Source: Bifidobacterium breve (GTDB taxonomy: Bacteria; Actinomycetota; Actinomycetes; S36-B12). Taken from it: 42,159 nt of DNA. The stretch spans positions 1 through 42,159 of the forward strand of contig CAMAVT010000003.1 in assembly GCA_945861775.1 (NCBI GenBank). The letters are read 5' to 3'. A program made the translations under genes and the position numbers. The notes below the pieces were generated by a model. The model did not search any database. It was not told where the DNA came from and saw only the letters and a program-made list of their open reading frames with translations. Positions within the stretch are counted from its first letter, which is position 1. Each line of letters opens with the position of its first letter. Below are positions 17,207 to 25,486 of this stretch, in pieces.

Positions 17207-17632
17207 ATGAGTGCTTTTGACGAAACAGATCTCGCTCGTATCGAAGTGGCTAAAGCCTTATTTGCAGCTTGGTCAAGTGGCGACCTCGATGCTCCACGTG
17301 CCTACCTCACCGACACTCCGGTGCTATGGGACAGCATCGGTGGACTCAAAGAAGGCTGGGACGCCATTCGCGAGTATTTCGGCCATGGTCTCAAGCGCTA
17401 CCCTGACCTGAGCCTTGTTCCAACAGGTGAGTTCTGGTCACGCCCGGACGGACTCGCAATGCAATGGACATTGAGTGCCACTGTTATCGATGAAAGCCTC
17501 GGCGCTGAACATTTCGGCAAGAAGTGGTCAGCACCTGGTTTGTCATTCCTCGTGTTCGATGGTCTCAAAGTTGCTTCCGAGTATGACTATCACGACAACG
17601 GCGCACGTCAGCGTTCACTCGAATCTAGCTGA
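17207..17632 (+). CDS. SnoaL/NTF2-like protein
   Basis: A 141-aa cone-shaped NTF2-fold domain. It has the usual helix-then-sheet layout: IEVAKALFAAWSSGDLDAPRAYLTDTPVLWDS, then WDAIREYFG and a beta-sheet with AMQWTLSATV. Such proteins are isomerases, cyclases, dehydratases or oxygenase beta-like subunits. AGGAG lies 4 nt before the ATG. It is one of four NTF2-fold proteins in the island and sits directly after the SDR gene. The stop is 5 bp from the convergent TetR gene end. Confidence 0.8.
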   Translation: MSAFDETDLARIEVAKALFAAWSSGDLDAPRAYLTDTPVLWDSIGGLKEGWDAIREYFGHGLKRYPDLSLVPTGEFWSRPDGLAMQWTLSATVIDESLGAEHFGKKWSAPGLSFLVFDGLKVASEYDYHDNGARQRSLESS

Positions 17633-17637
17633 GTGCG

Positions 17638-18207
17638 TTATTGACTGGCAAGGGTCCAGCGTTCCAGCAATCGTGAGTGCAGCTCTTCGACCTGTCGAGG
17701 TGTAATGCGATTTTGTGTCACGACGCGTCGGTAGAGAAACGGTGCGACAAGGTCCTCAACACACTGCGCAATATCAAGTCGAGCATCAATTAAACCTTCC
17801 TTTTGCGCGCCACGAATGATGGAAGCAGCGCGCGAACGAGTTTGTGAAAATGCTCGGCGGTGCACTTCAGCAAAGGCGTCGTCGCGCCAAGAGCCTTCAA
17901 TTAAAGCCACCAGCATCGCGGTATAGGTCGGGTCATTAAGTCGACGCGCGTAGTCGACAAGATAGTCGTGCAATCCCGTGCTTGGGTCTGCACCAAGGTT
18001 GAGTGGTTCTTGGTGCATCAACTCATCAAATGCCTCGCAGGCTAGTGCGGCCAAATCGGGCCAGTTGCGGTAGATCGTGCTTCGAGCGATACCCGATTCG
18101 GCAGCAATCCGATCGACAGTCAAACCAACTAGTCCTTCTGAAACCAAGACCTGGCTGACAGCTTGGTACACAATTGCTCGCGTACGCTCAAATCGTGCAT
18201 CGGTCAT
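17638..18207 (-). CDS. TetR-family transcriptional regulator
   Basis: A 189-aa regulator with an N-terminal helix-turn-helix (LTVDRIAAESGIARSTIYRNW, residues 24-44) and a helical ligand-binding C-terminal domain. Probably a repressor released by a pathway intermediate. Its ATG overlaps the stop of the kinase gene (18204), so it belongs to the 20404-17638 operon (epimerase-like, kinase, TetR). Candidate targets are the divergent 20404/20465 promoter region or the palindrome at 27381; neither is shown. Confidence 0.88.
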   Translation of the reverse strand: MTDARFERTRAIVYQAVSQVLVSEGLVGLTVDRIAAESGIARSTIYRNWPDLAALACEAFDELMHQEPLNLGADPSTGLHDYLVDYARRLNDPTYTAMLVALIEGSWRDDAFAEVHRRAFSQTRSRAASIIRGAQKEGLIDARLDIAQCVEDLVAPFLYRRVVTQNRITPRQVEELHSRLLERWTLASQ

Positions 18208-19403
18208 GCGCAGGTAATCTCCGTCAGCTGCGAAAGAAATCGCAGGTGTACAGCTACCCCAATTGATAAATGATCCGTTGATCGACGCGGTCCTTGCTCA
18301 AACACCGATCGCGCACTCAAGTTCACACATGCACCTCGATAGTGATTGAACGCCAACCACTGCTCCCACTGTTGCGCTGTGTATTCAATTCCGGCAACTT
18401 TTGCCAAGCGGGCTTTCCATGAGTCTGCATCCATGATTCGTCGCCCTCTAATGAGTGCAAGATAAGCCCAATCTTCTGCCGCATCTCCAACGTGGGCAAA
18501 CTCCCAGTCGATTGTGGTTAACCCTCGCTCAGGATCAAATAATGCATTGCCGGGACCAGCATCACCGTGCACAATTACTGAAGGACCCGTGGGTTTCAAG
18601 TGCTCATGCAGCCACTCTGCTCCATGTTCAATCAACGGGGACTCAGGGGCGTACTTGCGGTACATGGTTCGCCAGTACTCAATGTTGTCGTGGACAACGC
18701 TCTCCGCACTTCGATTCGATGCATCGAGTACGCCAACGGTGACCTGGTGTAGTTCGGCAACGGAAGCAATGATGTCGTCAAGACCTTGGTCATCAAGTCG
18801 TACAACACCAGGAACCGCCTCCATGATGAAAAACGGTTGGCCTAAAACAACTCCACTTTCTTCGACCGCAAGGACTTCAGGAACGGCATGGCCAACCGCA
18901 TGGAGAGCATGCATTGCTTTCACCTCGGTGACGGTGTCGGTGCCAAACATCCCACCTTGTTCGATTCTCACGATAACGGATTTTGGGACACCGTCGATGA
19001 TCAGATTTACCCGCCACATGTGGCGCGAGAATCCGCCACCGATCACTTCTGCGTCCACGACGCTCACTTCTGCACCCCTTTGTTGGGCAAACCATGCAGC
19101 TACCGCACCAACTTCGGCCGGTGGGACAGGTACTACCGAATGTACGATGCTGGTGTCATGGCTGGTAAATGCACCCATCAAGGGTGCCGCTTCAACAACG
19201 TCACTTGCTAGCCATTCGTTAAGTTCTGTCACCGAAACTGCTTCAGAAGCAAGCCGCAATCGTCGCGATGGCCAAGGATCCTGGCCTCGGTTATTCACGT
19301 ATTCGGCGACCGCTGCCCACTGTGCGGCGGAGCCCAATGTGGAGTCTGATTCGCCATCTGTGATTGCCTGTCGAATGAGTGCTTCGTCGATCCAGTCCTG
19401 CAT
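18204..19403 (-). CDS. APH-fold phosphotransferase of the ACAD10/11 N-domain type
   Basis: A 399-aa small-molecule kinase. The catalytic loop VIVHGDAGPGN (Brenner-type H-G-D-x4-N) and the metal site TIDWEFAHVGDAAEDWAYLAL match the ACAD10/11-like group more than antibiotic kinases. The N-terminal 90 residues are a helical extension before the kinase lobe. Characterised relatives such as LvaA phosphorylate 4-hydroxyacyl-CoA so that an acyl-CoA-dehydrogenase-like partner can eliminate phosphate. Two acyl-CoA dehydrogenases are encoded at 37335 and 38456, so a similar step is possible here. The ATG overlaps the upstream stop by 1 nt. Confidence 0.8.
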   Translation of the reverse strand: MQDWIDEALIRQAITDGESDSTLGSAAQWAAVAEYVNNRGQDPWPSRRLRLASEAVSVTELNEWLASDVVEAAPLMGAFTSHDTSIVHSVVPVPPAEVGAVAAWFAQQRGAEVSVVDAEVIGGGFSRHMWRVNLIIDGVPKSVIVRIEQGGMFGTDTVTEVKAMHALHAVGHAVPEVLAVEESGVVLGQPFFIMEAVPGVVRLDDQGLDDIIASVAELHQVTVGVLDASNRSAESVVHDNIEYWRTMYRKYAPESPLIEHGAEWLHEHLKPTGPSVIVHGDAGPGNALFDPERGLTTIDWEFAHVGDAAEDWAYLALIRGRRIMDADSWKARLAKVAGIEYTAQQWEQWLAFNHYRGACVNLSARSVFEQGPRRSTDHLSIGVAVHLRFLSQLTEITCA

Positions 19404-20404
19404 CAGCGTCCTCGCACCGCATCCGCGATCTTTGCCTCAAGTGCAAAGTCGTAGCCGGCTCCCCACACTGGATCTGAGAGTTGATCCGGTGCGTCAACTA
19501 ACGGTGTTGTGCAGAACCAGTCGTAGGTTTGCATATATCCGTCACGGAATCCGCGCTCTGTTGTGAGGCCGAGTGATGCGGATTTGGCGACCGAAAGAAT
19601 GCCATGGTGCTTCACCCCGAAAAGGTGACCGTAAATGGGTTTTTCTTGGGTGAAGTCGGTCGGGAGAACAACAATGTCGGGTTCAACACCCACGATTTGC
19701 GCGAGGGTTTCGGTGAATGCCCGAGCTGATGCACCTTCACCGGTGATGTTAATGATTTCTCCGCGCACCGCAGGGAGCTCGGCCATCTCTAGCAAATTTC
19801 GGCATAGGTCATCGACGTGACCGTAACTCGTTGTGACCAGGCCTTCATGGGGCAGGAGCACGGGGAGCCCTCGGCGTAGCCGAAGAAACATTGCAGTCTC
19901 CATGTCGTGGATGTTGTTTTCCGGTCCGTAGATCGCGGCCGGTCGCGCAATTGAGCCAGGGAATCCCGTGCTCGCAAAGCGCCCGAGAATGGAACGCTCA
20001 GCATGTGCTTTGAATCCACCGTACGTGGTGATCGGGTCACTCGTTTGCGCCTTAGTTTCGGTCCACGGCATTACGCCGGTGGGTTCGTAGGCCATAATCG
20101 ATGAAACGAAAACATATGCTCCGACACTGCCATCGAGCATGGCGAGAAGTTCCTCGAACTCGCCACCGCCTGCGGCCATAACGAACCCGGAGACATCGAT
20201 CACCGCATCCCATTGGGTGCCGTCTAGGGCTGCTCGCATGGATTCCGTGCTCGTTCGGTCACCCACCAGCCGCTCGACACCGGGAGGCAGGTCACCTGAT
20301 GTCTTTCCACGATTTAAGACCGTGGTCTGATGCCCCTCCCGAATGAGTAAATCCACCATCCGGCGCCCGACAAAGGTGCCACCGCCCAAGACAAGAATTT
20401 TCAT
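19403..20404 (-). CDS. NAD-dependent epimerase/dehydratase-like protein (extended SDR)
   Basis: A 333-aa Rossmann protein beginning MKILVLGGGTFVGRRMVDLL, with NRG after beta-2, ADR-like GDRTS, and YGGFKAHAE giving Y-x3-K. It resembles the atypical NAD-epimerase group (reductases or isomerases) related to isoflavone reductase-like and chloroplast RNA-binding CSP41-like SDRs. I start at ATG 20404, not the upstream ORF-track start. TAAGGT lies 7 nt before it. It is the first gene of the epimerase-kinase-TetR operon, divergent from the CrtC-like gene. Reaction unknown. Confidence 0.82.
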   Translation of the reverse strand: MKILVLGGGTFVGRRMVDLLIREGHQTTVLNRGKTSGDLPPGVERLVGDRTSTESMRAALDGTQWDAVIDVSGFVMAAGGGEFEELLAMLDGSVGAYVFVSSIMAYEPTGVMPWTETKAQTSDPITTYGGFKAHAERSILGRFASTGFPGSIARPAAIYGPENNIHDMETAMFLRLRRGLPVLLPHEGLVTTSYGHVDDLCRNLLEMAELPAVRGEIINITGEGASARAFTETLAQIVGVEPDIVVLPTDFTQEKPIYGHLFGVKHHGILSVAKSASLGLTTERGFRDGYMQTYDWFCTTPLVDAPDQLSDPVWGAGYDFALEAKIADAVRGR

Positions 20405-20411
20405 GCCCCCG

Positions 20412-20417
20412 ACCTTA
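20412..20417 (-). promoter_or_regulatory. -10 hexamer TAAGGT of the epimerase-kinase-TetR operon (leaderless)
   Basis: TAAGGT on the minus strand lies 7 nt before ATG 20404. With the plus-strand -10 at 20453 it makes a 60-bp divergent promoter between two island operons, a natural site for the operon's own TetR protein. Confidence 0.45.
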
Positions 20418-20452
20418 CAGGACATTTTGTCTCACAGTCATTCGGTGTGCGA

Positions 20453-20458
20453 TATCAT
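20453..20458 (+). promoter_or_regulatory. -10 hexamer TATCAT of the CrtC-like gene (leaderless)
   Basis: TATCAT is followed by cccgtt (6 nt) and ATG 20465. There is no Shine-Dalgarno. This supports ATG 20465 over the ORF-track ATG at 20447. Confidence 0.5.
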
Positions 20459-20464
20459 CCCGTT

Positions 20465-21592
20465 ATGACAAATTCCGGCCCACTGACGAAGATGGATGAA
20501 TACCCGCGGCATCAGATTGGTGGCACCTTTGACAGTGTTCAAAGTGACTCGGTCCATTGGAATGATGGCTTCTACTTCACTCTAGGCGACGAAGCAACCG
20601 GTACGACTCTATTCGCTGCGATCCGGCTCTATCCCAACACCGACGTGATGGATGGCTTTGCCTGCGTGACTTTTGACGGGCGCCAGCACAACATGCGTGT
20701 CTCACGCCGCCTACGTCCGCGAATCGACGACATCAGTGTTGGGCCACTATCACTGACCATTATTGAACCACTCCAAACTTTGAAGTTGGAGTGCGTGGAC
20801 AACGAATATGGAATTACATTTGACCTTCTGTGGGAGGGTCTCCACCAGCCTTACCTTGAAGATCGAATTGTTCGCTATGCCGGTGGCCGCAAAGTTTATG
20901 ATCGCACGAACTTTGATCAATGCTGCTCAGTCACAGGGACGATTTCAGTAAAGGGTCACGCTTTCAACGTTAATGCCGACACGTGGGTTGGGGTTCGCGA
21001 CCATTCGTGGGGCATGGGCCGCACCGGTGGTGCCTCATCCAGTGCAATCGCTCCCGAGCATTCGCGCGACCCTCGCCGCGGATTCGCGATGCGCCAGTGG
21101 ACCATGGTGCGAATGCCTGATCGCGTTATGTTCTGGCAGTTTCACTTGCAAGCCGATGGAAGTTTTGATCCGTTGGAGGCTGTCGTGATTCCCTTAGATC
21201 CGAGTCAACCGCAATGGTCCTATGTGGATGCTGAAGCGAGCGCGGTGCGAGTTCAGGGGTTACCGCGCGCCGAAGCAACCCACGTGAACCTAACCCGTCC
21301 CGATGGAAGGGTTGATCGGTTCGAACTCACTTCGGTGAGTTCACCCGTGTACTTGCAAGGCGGTGGTTACCATGACGGTTTCACCGACCGACTGGGCCGC
21401 GGCGTGTTCCGGGGGGAAGATGTCCACGAAGGTGAAGTCTGGGATGTAACGCACCCAATCGACGTTGGCGATCCGGGCGGCTGGTTCCGACAACGGCCCG
21501 ATGCGTGGGCTGAACAATTTGCGACCTGCGTCAACCTTGACGACCCCACCGATCGTGGATTCGGTCACCTGGAATGCGTCCTGGCGCCATGA
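20465..21592 (+). CDS. CrtC/AttH-like beta-barrel protein (DUF7064/7065-type)
   Basis: A 375-aa soluble protein rich in beta strands. The motif WVGVRDHSWGMGR near residue 175 is typical of the hydroxyneurosporene synthase (CrtC)/AttH double-lipocalin group and of the DUF7064/7065 families, where R-D-H-S-W-G lines the cavity. CrtC hydrates carotenoids, so binding or hydration of a hydrophobic substrate is plausible here, but no reaction can be assigned. The ATG start is supported by the leaderless -10. Its stop overlaps the start of a SnoaL-like gene (ATGA). Confidence 0.7.
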   Translation: MTNSGPLTKMDEYPRHQIGGTFDSVQSDSVHWNDGFYFTLGDEATGTTLFAAIRLYPNTDVMDGFACVTFDGRQHNMRVSRRLRPRIDDISVGPLSLTIIEPLQTLKLECVDNEYGITFDLLWEGLHQPYLEDRIVRYAGGRKVYDRTNFDQCCSVTGTISVKGHAFNVNADTWVGVRDHSWGMGRTGGASSSAIAPEHSRDPRRGFAMRQWTMVRMPDRVMFWQFHLQADGSFDPLEAVVIPLDPSQPQWSYVDAEASAVRVQGLPRAEATHVNLTRPDGRVDRFELTSVSSPVYLQGGGYHDGFTDRLGRGVFRGEDVHEGEVWDVTHPIDVGDPGGWFRQRPDAWAEQFATCVNLDDPTDRGFGHLECVLAP

Positions 21593-22092
21593 GCGAGCAA
21601 GAGGTCGCGCGACTGATCGATGAAAGCAATCTTCGGGCTTTATCGGCCACTTACATGCGCGGACTGGATCGACTTGATTCGAAACTTCTACGCGCAGTTT
21701 TTGCCGATAGCGCCACCACCCACTACGGCGCTTTCACTGGAGCCCCCGATGAGATGGTGGCAATGGCCATGAATGCCTTGGGTGCTTACCGCACAACCCA
21801 GCATTTTCTGGGACAGATCCACCTGTCAATTGATGGGGACGCAGCCACCGGTGAGGTGTACTTTCAAGCTTTTCACCAACATGCCACGGAGAACTTTGAC
21901 CGATTTATCTGCGGACGTTATATCGATCGGTACGCGCGCCTAGATGGTTCCTGGTTCATCACCCACCGCACCGAGGTAGTGGACTGGACCCGCACGGAAC
22001 CCACCGCCGAGAACTACTTCACTTCGCGTCCACAGACCGTGCGCGGTACCAGGGATAGAAGCGACCTCAGTTACCGCCCGCACGAAGCATGA
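21589..22092 (+). CDS. SnoaL/NTF2-like protein
   Basis: A 167-aa NTF2-fold protein of the SnoaL_4 type: LIDESNLRALSATYMRGLDRLDSKLLRAVFADSATTHYG, then a sheet ending FICGRYIDRYARLDGSWFITHRTEVVDW. The R-Y-x-D-x-[WY] strand is shared with the genes at 22910 and 31717. Such proteins may be dehydratases or isomerases, or resemble the small beta subunits of Rieske dioxygenases. I start at ATG 21589, overlapping the CrtC-like stop by 4 nt; the ORF-track start at 21574 lies further inside that gene. Confidence 0.8.
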   Translation: MSEQEVARLIDESNLRALSATYMRGLDRLDSKLLRAVFADSATTHYGAFTGAPDEMVAMAMNALGAYRTTQHFLGQIHLSIDGDAATGEVYFQAFHQHATENFDRFICGRYIDRYARLDGSWFITHRTEVVDWTRTEPTAENYFTSRPQTVRGTRDRSDLSYRPHEA

Positions 22093-22112
22093 ACTAATTA
22101 TCCCGCTGGGAT

Positions 22113-22910
22113 TTAGGCTTCGATCGGGTAAAACTTCTGAGCTCGGTCCGAAAGGGTTTCTTTACCCGCATCGACGACGAGCACGGCACCGTTCATGAAC
22201 TCAGACTCGTCACTAGCCATGAAAAGTGCGGCATTAGCCATATCTTCGGGTTTTGGTGCCCGACCGCCAACATATTTTGAGGACAGCCGTTCATAGGCTC
22301 CTTCGAGATTGTCAGGGTCGCCGGTCACAACGCCAGCGGTCAGGGATGACAGCGTGGCACCCGGACACAGGGCGTTCACCCGGACCCGGTGCGGGGCGGC
22401 TTCTACCGCGACCGACTTCGTGAGTCCGATTACCCCGTGCTTTGCGGTGGTGTACGCGTGTGCGCCGAGACCTCCCTGGACGCCGGCAGTGCTCGAAATA
22501 TTAATGATTGATCCCGACCGCTGCTTCCGCATTATGGGGAATGCATGTTTGGTTCCTAGGAAAACCCCGGTCTGCAGAATCGCGATTGTGCGCTCCCAGT
22601 CAGCCAAGTCGGTTGACTCAATTGAACCGGTGACACCAACGACACCGGCGTTGTTGATCATTACGTCAAGTGAACCAAAGTTCGTGATGCAGGCGCTAAT
22701 CGCAGAGACGATGTCACTTTCACGTGTCACATCTGTTCGAATGAAGAGGACGGAGTCGCCCAGTTCAGCGACTAGTTTTTCTCCCGCCACGACATCAATG
22801 TCAGCGATGACGCATTGAGCGCCTTCGGCAACAAATCGTCGAACGATTCCTTCACCAATTCCACGTGCTCCGCCCGTGACAACAGCTGCTTTGCCAGCAA
22901 GTCGATTCAT
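22113..22910 (-). CDS. Short-chain dehydrogenase/reductase (SDR)
   Basis: A classical 265-aa SDR with TGGARGIGEG (cofactor), ADIDV after beta-2 (Asp, suggesting NAD preference), NNAGVV, INISSTAGVQGG (catalytic Ser) and YTTAKHG (Tyr/Lys). NAD-type 3-hydroxysteroid or cyclic-alcohol dehydrogenases look like this, but substrate is not readable. The start is ATG 22910; the TTG just before it is not needed. It overlaps the upstream SnoaL stop by 1 nt (TGATG), so both are in one operon. Confidence 0.88.
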   Translation of the reverse strand: MNRLAGKAAVVTGGARGIGEGIVRRFVAEGAQCVIADIDVVAGEKLVAELGDSVLFIRTDVTRESDIVSAISACITNFGSLDVMINNAGVVGVTGSIESTDLADWERTIAILQTGVFLGTKHAFPIMRKQRSGSIINISSTAGVQGGLGAHAYTTAKHGVIGLTKSVAVEAAPHRVRVNALCPGATLSSLTAGVVTGDPDNLEGAYERLSSKYVGGRAPKPEDMANAALFMASDESEFMNGAVLVVDAGKETLSDRAQKFYPIEA

Positions 22911-23386
22911 CAATGGCCATCACTGAGGGTGAGACGTTGGAGCATGGTCAACGTTGACTCGTCTCGACCCACTGCGCCAGCCGCAATGATCTCTCGGGTT
23001 TTCATCTTCCAACCCTCAGGACTTTTGTACCAAGTGTCCACATATCGCCCATGCAGCGTCCATTCCTTACCTTGGGGATCGCGATGCCACGCCGTGACCA
23101 CACTCTCCGTGTTTGCACTGTCGGTACTTGTGAAAGTGATGGAGATGTTGGTCACCACATGGGATGTCTGCACATATCGCCGATACGCGCTCTCCCAGGC
23201 CGCACGCAATGCGTCATGACCTTCAAGCCAAACACCCCCACTGAAGTTCACCCGGCAATCAGGATGGAACACGGTTAATTGTGTTTCAATGTCAGCCATA
23301 TCAGCTGCTTTGGCGTATCGGAACATCAATTGTTCGATATCAAAGCGATCGGGGATTCGTAATCCATCCAGGCGGGCGCTGCTCAT
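22910..23386 (-). CDS. SnoaL/NTF2-like protein
   Basis: A 158-aa SnoaL_4-type protein: FDIEQLMFRYAKAADMADIETQLTVFHPDCRVNFSG, with the later strand HGRYVDTWYKSPEGWKMKTREI. It has a strong Shine-Dalgarno (GAAGGAA) and is followed by the SDR gene with a 1-nt overlap, so an SDR/NTF2 enzyme pair is likely. In the Rieske oxygenase context it could be a dehydratase/isomerase or a beta-subunit-like partner. No catalytic residues can be assigned with confidence. Confidence 0.8.
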   Translation of the reverse strand: MSSARLDGLRIPDRFDIEQLMFRYAKAADMADIETQLTVFHPDCRVNFSGGVWLEGHDALRAAWESAYRRYVQTSHVVTNISITFTSTDSANTESVVTAWHRDPQGKEWTLHGRYVDTWYKSPEGWKMKTREIIAAGAVGRDESTLTMLQRLTLSDGH

Positions 23387-23416
23387 ATTTCCTTCTTTCA
23401 GTGGTTGAGTCGAGTT

Positions 23417-24256
23417 TTAGTCTGGGCGAACGGCGGTAAGGACCGAGTCCAAGCCCTCGGCGATTTGGCGGGCGGTGAGGAATGGATCCTGCGCCTTTAG
23501 TTCGGTTGAAATAACCTCAATGGAGAAAGTGGAATCTGCACGGTGCGCATTTCGTTCTCGGAAAAGTCCGACTAGGTCAAACTCCCCCAATCCTGGGATT
23601 CTTCGATTGCGCAGACAATCCTCGCGAAGATCTTCAGGGTATTCGCATACAAGTGTTCCATCGTTGATCTGAAGTGTTGAAATATATGGCCATAGGTCAT
23701 CAAGATGGGATAACGGTAAATCATTGCGATACAGGTGCCAGATATCTAGGCACATCGAGAGATTAGGTCGATCTGCTAAACGGATTATCGATGCAGCGTC
23801 TGCGGGGGTCTTCATATTTGTGAATGGCAATGGTTCCAGAACTACATCAACATTCCATTGCGCGAATCGGTCAGCCACCCGACCAGCTCGAAGGGCAGCC
23901 TGCGTCTCCGTTTCGCTGTAGGGCCCAACGGCCTGCAATCGATCTGGTCGCAAGTGCTCGGCCAGTAAGGCTGCAAGGTCTTCGAGCGGGTCAGTTTCCT
24001 CGCCCATAACGCGAATGGCCTCGAGTTCGGCAACACGCACACCGAACTGATCGAGTTTGTGATCCAGTTCAGCGAGGTCATAGGTTTGCAGCCACTGTTT
24101 CATCCAACGAACGCTGAGTCCAACATCGACGAAACCAGCATCGCGGGCTGCCTCGAAACGCGTTTCCATCGGTACTTCGGCAATACAGTTGAACGAGAAA
24201 GTGAAGTCGGCAACGACCGGGGCGCTAATCCGTGAACTAATTACCGGCGAGGTCAC
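23417..24256 (-). CDS. Sugar phosphate isomerase/epimerase-like TIM-barrel protein
   Basis: A 279-aa AP-endonuclease-2/xylose-isomerase-like barrel. Features seen: FSFNCIAEVPMETRFEAARDAGFVDVGLS near the N-terminus, VVLEPLPF (Glu metal ligand), SMCLDIWHLYR (Asp/His metal ligands), LQINDG, and FSIEVIS (last Glu). IolE/IolI and related enzymes share these. I prefer GTG 24256, with GAGGG 8 nt upstream; it overlaps the end of the upstream Rieske gene by 20 nt, suggesting coupling. The substrate could be a sugar-like or cyclic polyol intermediate. Confidence 0.8.
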   Translation of the reverse strand: MTSPVISSRISAPVVADFTFSFNCIAEVPMETRFEAARDAGFVDVGLSVRWMKQWLQTYDLAELDHKLDQFGVRVAELEAIRVMGEETDPLEDLAALLAEHLRPDRLQAVGPYSETETQAALRAGRVADRFAQWNVDVVLEPLPFTNMKTPADAASIIRLADRPNLSMCLDIWHLYRNDLPLSHLDDLWPYISTLQINDGTLVCEYPEDLREDCLRNRRIPGLGEFDLVGLFRERNAHRADSTFSIEVISTELKAQDPFLTARQIAEGLDSVLTAVRPD

Positions 24257-25391
24257 GAGCAATACCCTCGTCGATCAGTCTTTGAATTTGGTGGTGAAAG
24301 GCTGGGATTTTGCATTCGCGGTCGTTGAAGAGGTTTCTCTTATAAAAAGATGAACGCGAAGTCGCAGCAATGTCTTCCCACGTCCAAACATCCTCGCCAA
24401 CAACGATTTTCAGGTGGTCCCAGTGTCGCTGCGTGCGATCAAGGTAATCCTGATCATCAGTCTTGTACCAGAGGTCCCAGGTTTCAAAACGAGTCTTGTC
24501 ATGGGTAATGGGAACTGCGCGGAAAAGTTGCAGATGCTCGGGGTTGTTGTTGAACACCGATGTCGGGAAGATCGTGTAATGGCAGATTGCCACCGATTGG
24601 TGATCCTGCGTCTCTTGCAATTTTGACAGCGTTCCCTTCAATGGCACAACCATCATGGAATGTCGTTCGAACTCAAAAATGCGCATCTCACGACCATCTT
24701 TTACATCTTGCGGTGGAATATGGTGCAGTGCTTGCGCGTGATAAAACTCGTTGAATGCGTCGACGACTACTTTCCAGTTGACATCAACGTCCCATGTCAT
24801 TTTCTCATTAAGGTACATGTCTTCCATGTGGTACGCACCAAGGTCCGCGATGATGTCTTCGCCGAGGTACTCCATCAGTGGCGGTGCAACTCCGGGGCCA
24901 GCGAGCACACCCCACACCCAACCGGCCCATTCGGCAACTTCGATCTTGGGAGCTGCCAAGTCGCGAAGTTCTTCGGGGTCAAAATCTTCACTGTCGGGGA
25001 CACCGATTACCTTGCCGTCAAAGTCATAAGCCCAGCCATGCCATGCACACTTGAATCGACGTGCACACTCGCCCGATTCGCGCACGATGCGAGCACCTCG
25101 ATGCTGACACACATTATGAAAACCAGTTACCGAGCCGTCATTTTTACGGGTGATAACAACCGTCTCACCCTGTCCCTCCCAGACGACATGGTCGCCGGTG
25201 TTCACGAGTTCTTCGGACCTACAGAGAATTTGCCAGCTGTTGTTCAGAACGTATTTGCGCTCGAGTTCGAAGCGATACGGATCGGTGTACCAATCGGCGG
25301 GAATAGTCTCGGACTTTCCTGGAGTATTGGGGATCTCCGGTGCAAATCGAATTGGGGCATCACCGCGGGTGGGTGGGGTGAATATGGTCAT
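24237..25391 (-). CDS. Rieske non-heme iron oxygenase, alpha subunit (1)
   Basis: A 384-aa oxygenase. The Rieske [2Fe-2S] ligands are C95, H97, C115 and H118 (CQHRG ... CAWHGW). The catalytic iron site is E-x2-H-x4-H (FNEFYHAQALHH; His 218 and 223). Such enzymes hydroxylate, dihydroxylate or demethylate using electrons from a reductase, here probably the fused reductase encoded just upstream (25487-26443). The Shine-Dalgarno AAAGGA and ATG are clear. A TTGTCTAGACAA palindrome lies 42 nt upstream next to a TAGGGT -10, so it is probably repressed by a GntR/HutC protein. Substrate unknown. Confidence 0.93.
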   Translation of the reverse strand: MTIFTPPTRGDAPIRFAPEIPNTPGKSETIPADWYTDPYRFELERKYVLNNSWQILCRSEELVNTGDHVVWEGQGETVVITRKNDGSVTGFHNVCQHRGARIVRESGECARRFKCAWHGWAYDFDGKVIGVPDSEDFDPEELRDLAAPKIEVAEWAGWVWGVLAGPGVAPPLMEYLGEDIIADLGAYHMEDMYLNEKMTWDVDVNWKVVVDAFNEFYHAQALHHIPPQDVKDGREMRIFEFERHSMMVVPLKGTLSKLQETQDHQSVAICHYTIFPTSVFNNNPEHLQLFRAVPITHDKTRFETWDLWYKTDDQDYLDRTQRHWDHLKIVVGEDVWTWEDIAATSRSSFYKRNLFNDRECKIPAFHHQIQRLIDEGIARDLAGN

Positions 25392-25423
25392 GAGCCGTTC
25401 CTTTCACAGCGAGCGAAGCCCTA

Positions 25424-25429
25424 ACCCTA
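25424..25429 (-). promoter_or_regulatory. Putative -10 (TAGGGT) of Rieske gene 1
   Basis: TAGGGT on the minus strand, a TANNNT hexamer, lies 3 bp downstream of the TTGTCTAGACAA palindrome and 33 nt before the ATG. The palindrome would fall in the -35/-10 spacer. Confidence 0.4.
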
Positions 25430-25432
25430 CAC

Positions 25433-25444
25433 TTGTCTAGACAA
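25433..25444. promoter_or_regulatory. Palindromic operator TTGTCTAGACAA (copy 1)
   Basis: A perfect 12-bp palindrome located 42-53 nt upstream of Rieske gene 1. Its core GTCTAGAC fits GTMTAKAC, the consensus of HutC-subfamily GntR operators. The identical site occurs at 28836-28847 at nearly the same distance from another Rieske gene. Confidence 0.7.
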
Positions 25445-25486
25445 CTTCCACAAGTGTTTAAGGGAATCAACTTCTAGGAATTCGAG

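Noticed and set aside
18514-19566. 350-aa plus-strand ORF
   Set aside because: Antisense shadow of the kinase gene; Ser/Thr/Ala-rich translation typical of opposite-strand frames, with no motif.
22096-22112. Short hairpin atcccgctgggat between convergent genes
   Set aside because: Only a 5-bp stem with a 3-nt loop and no T-tract; too weak to call a terminator.
24660-25424. 254-aa plus-strand ORF
   Set aside because: Lies opposite the Rieske 1 gene, whose cofactor motifs prove the coding strand.
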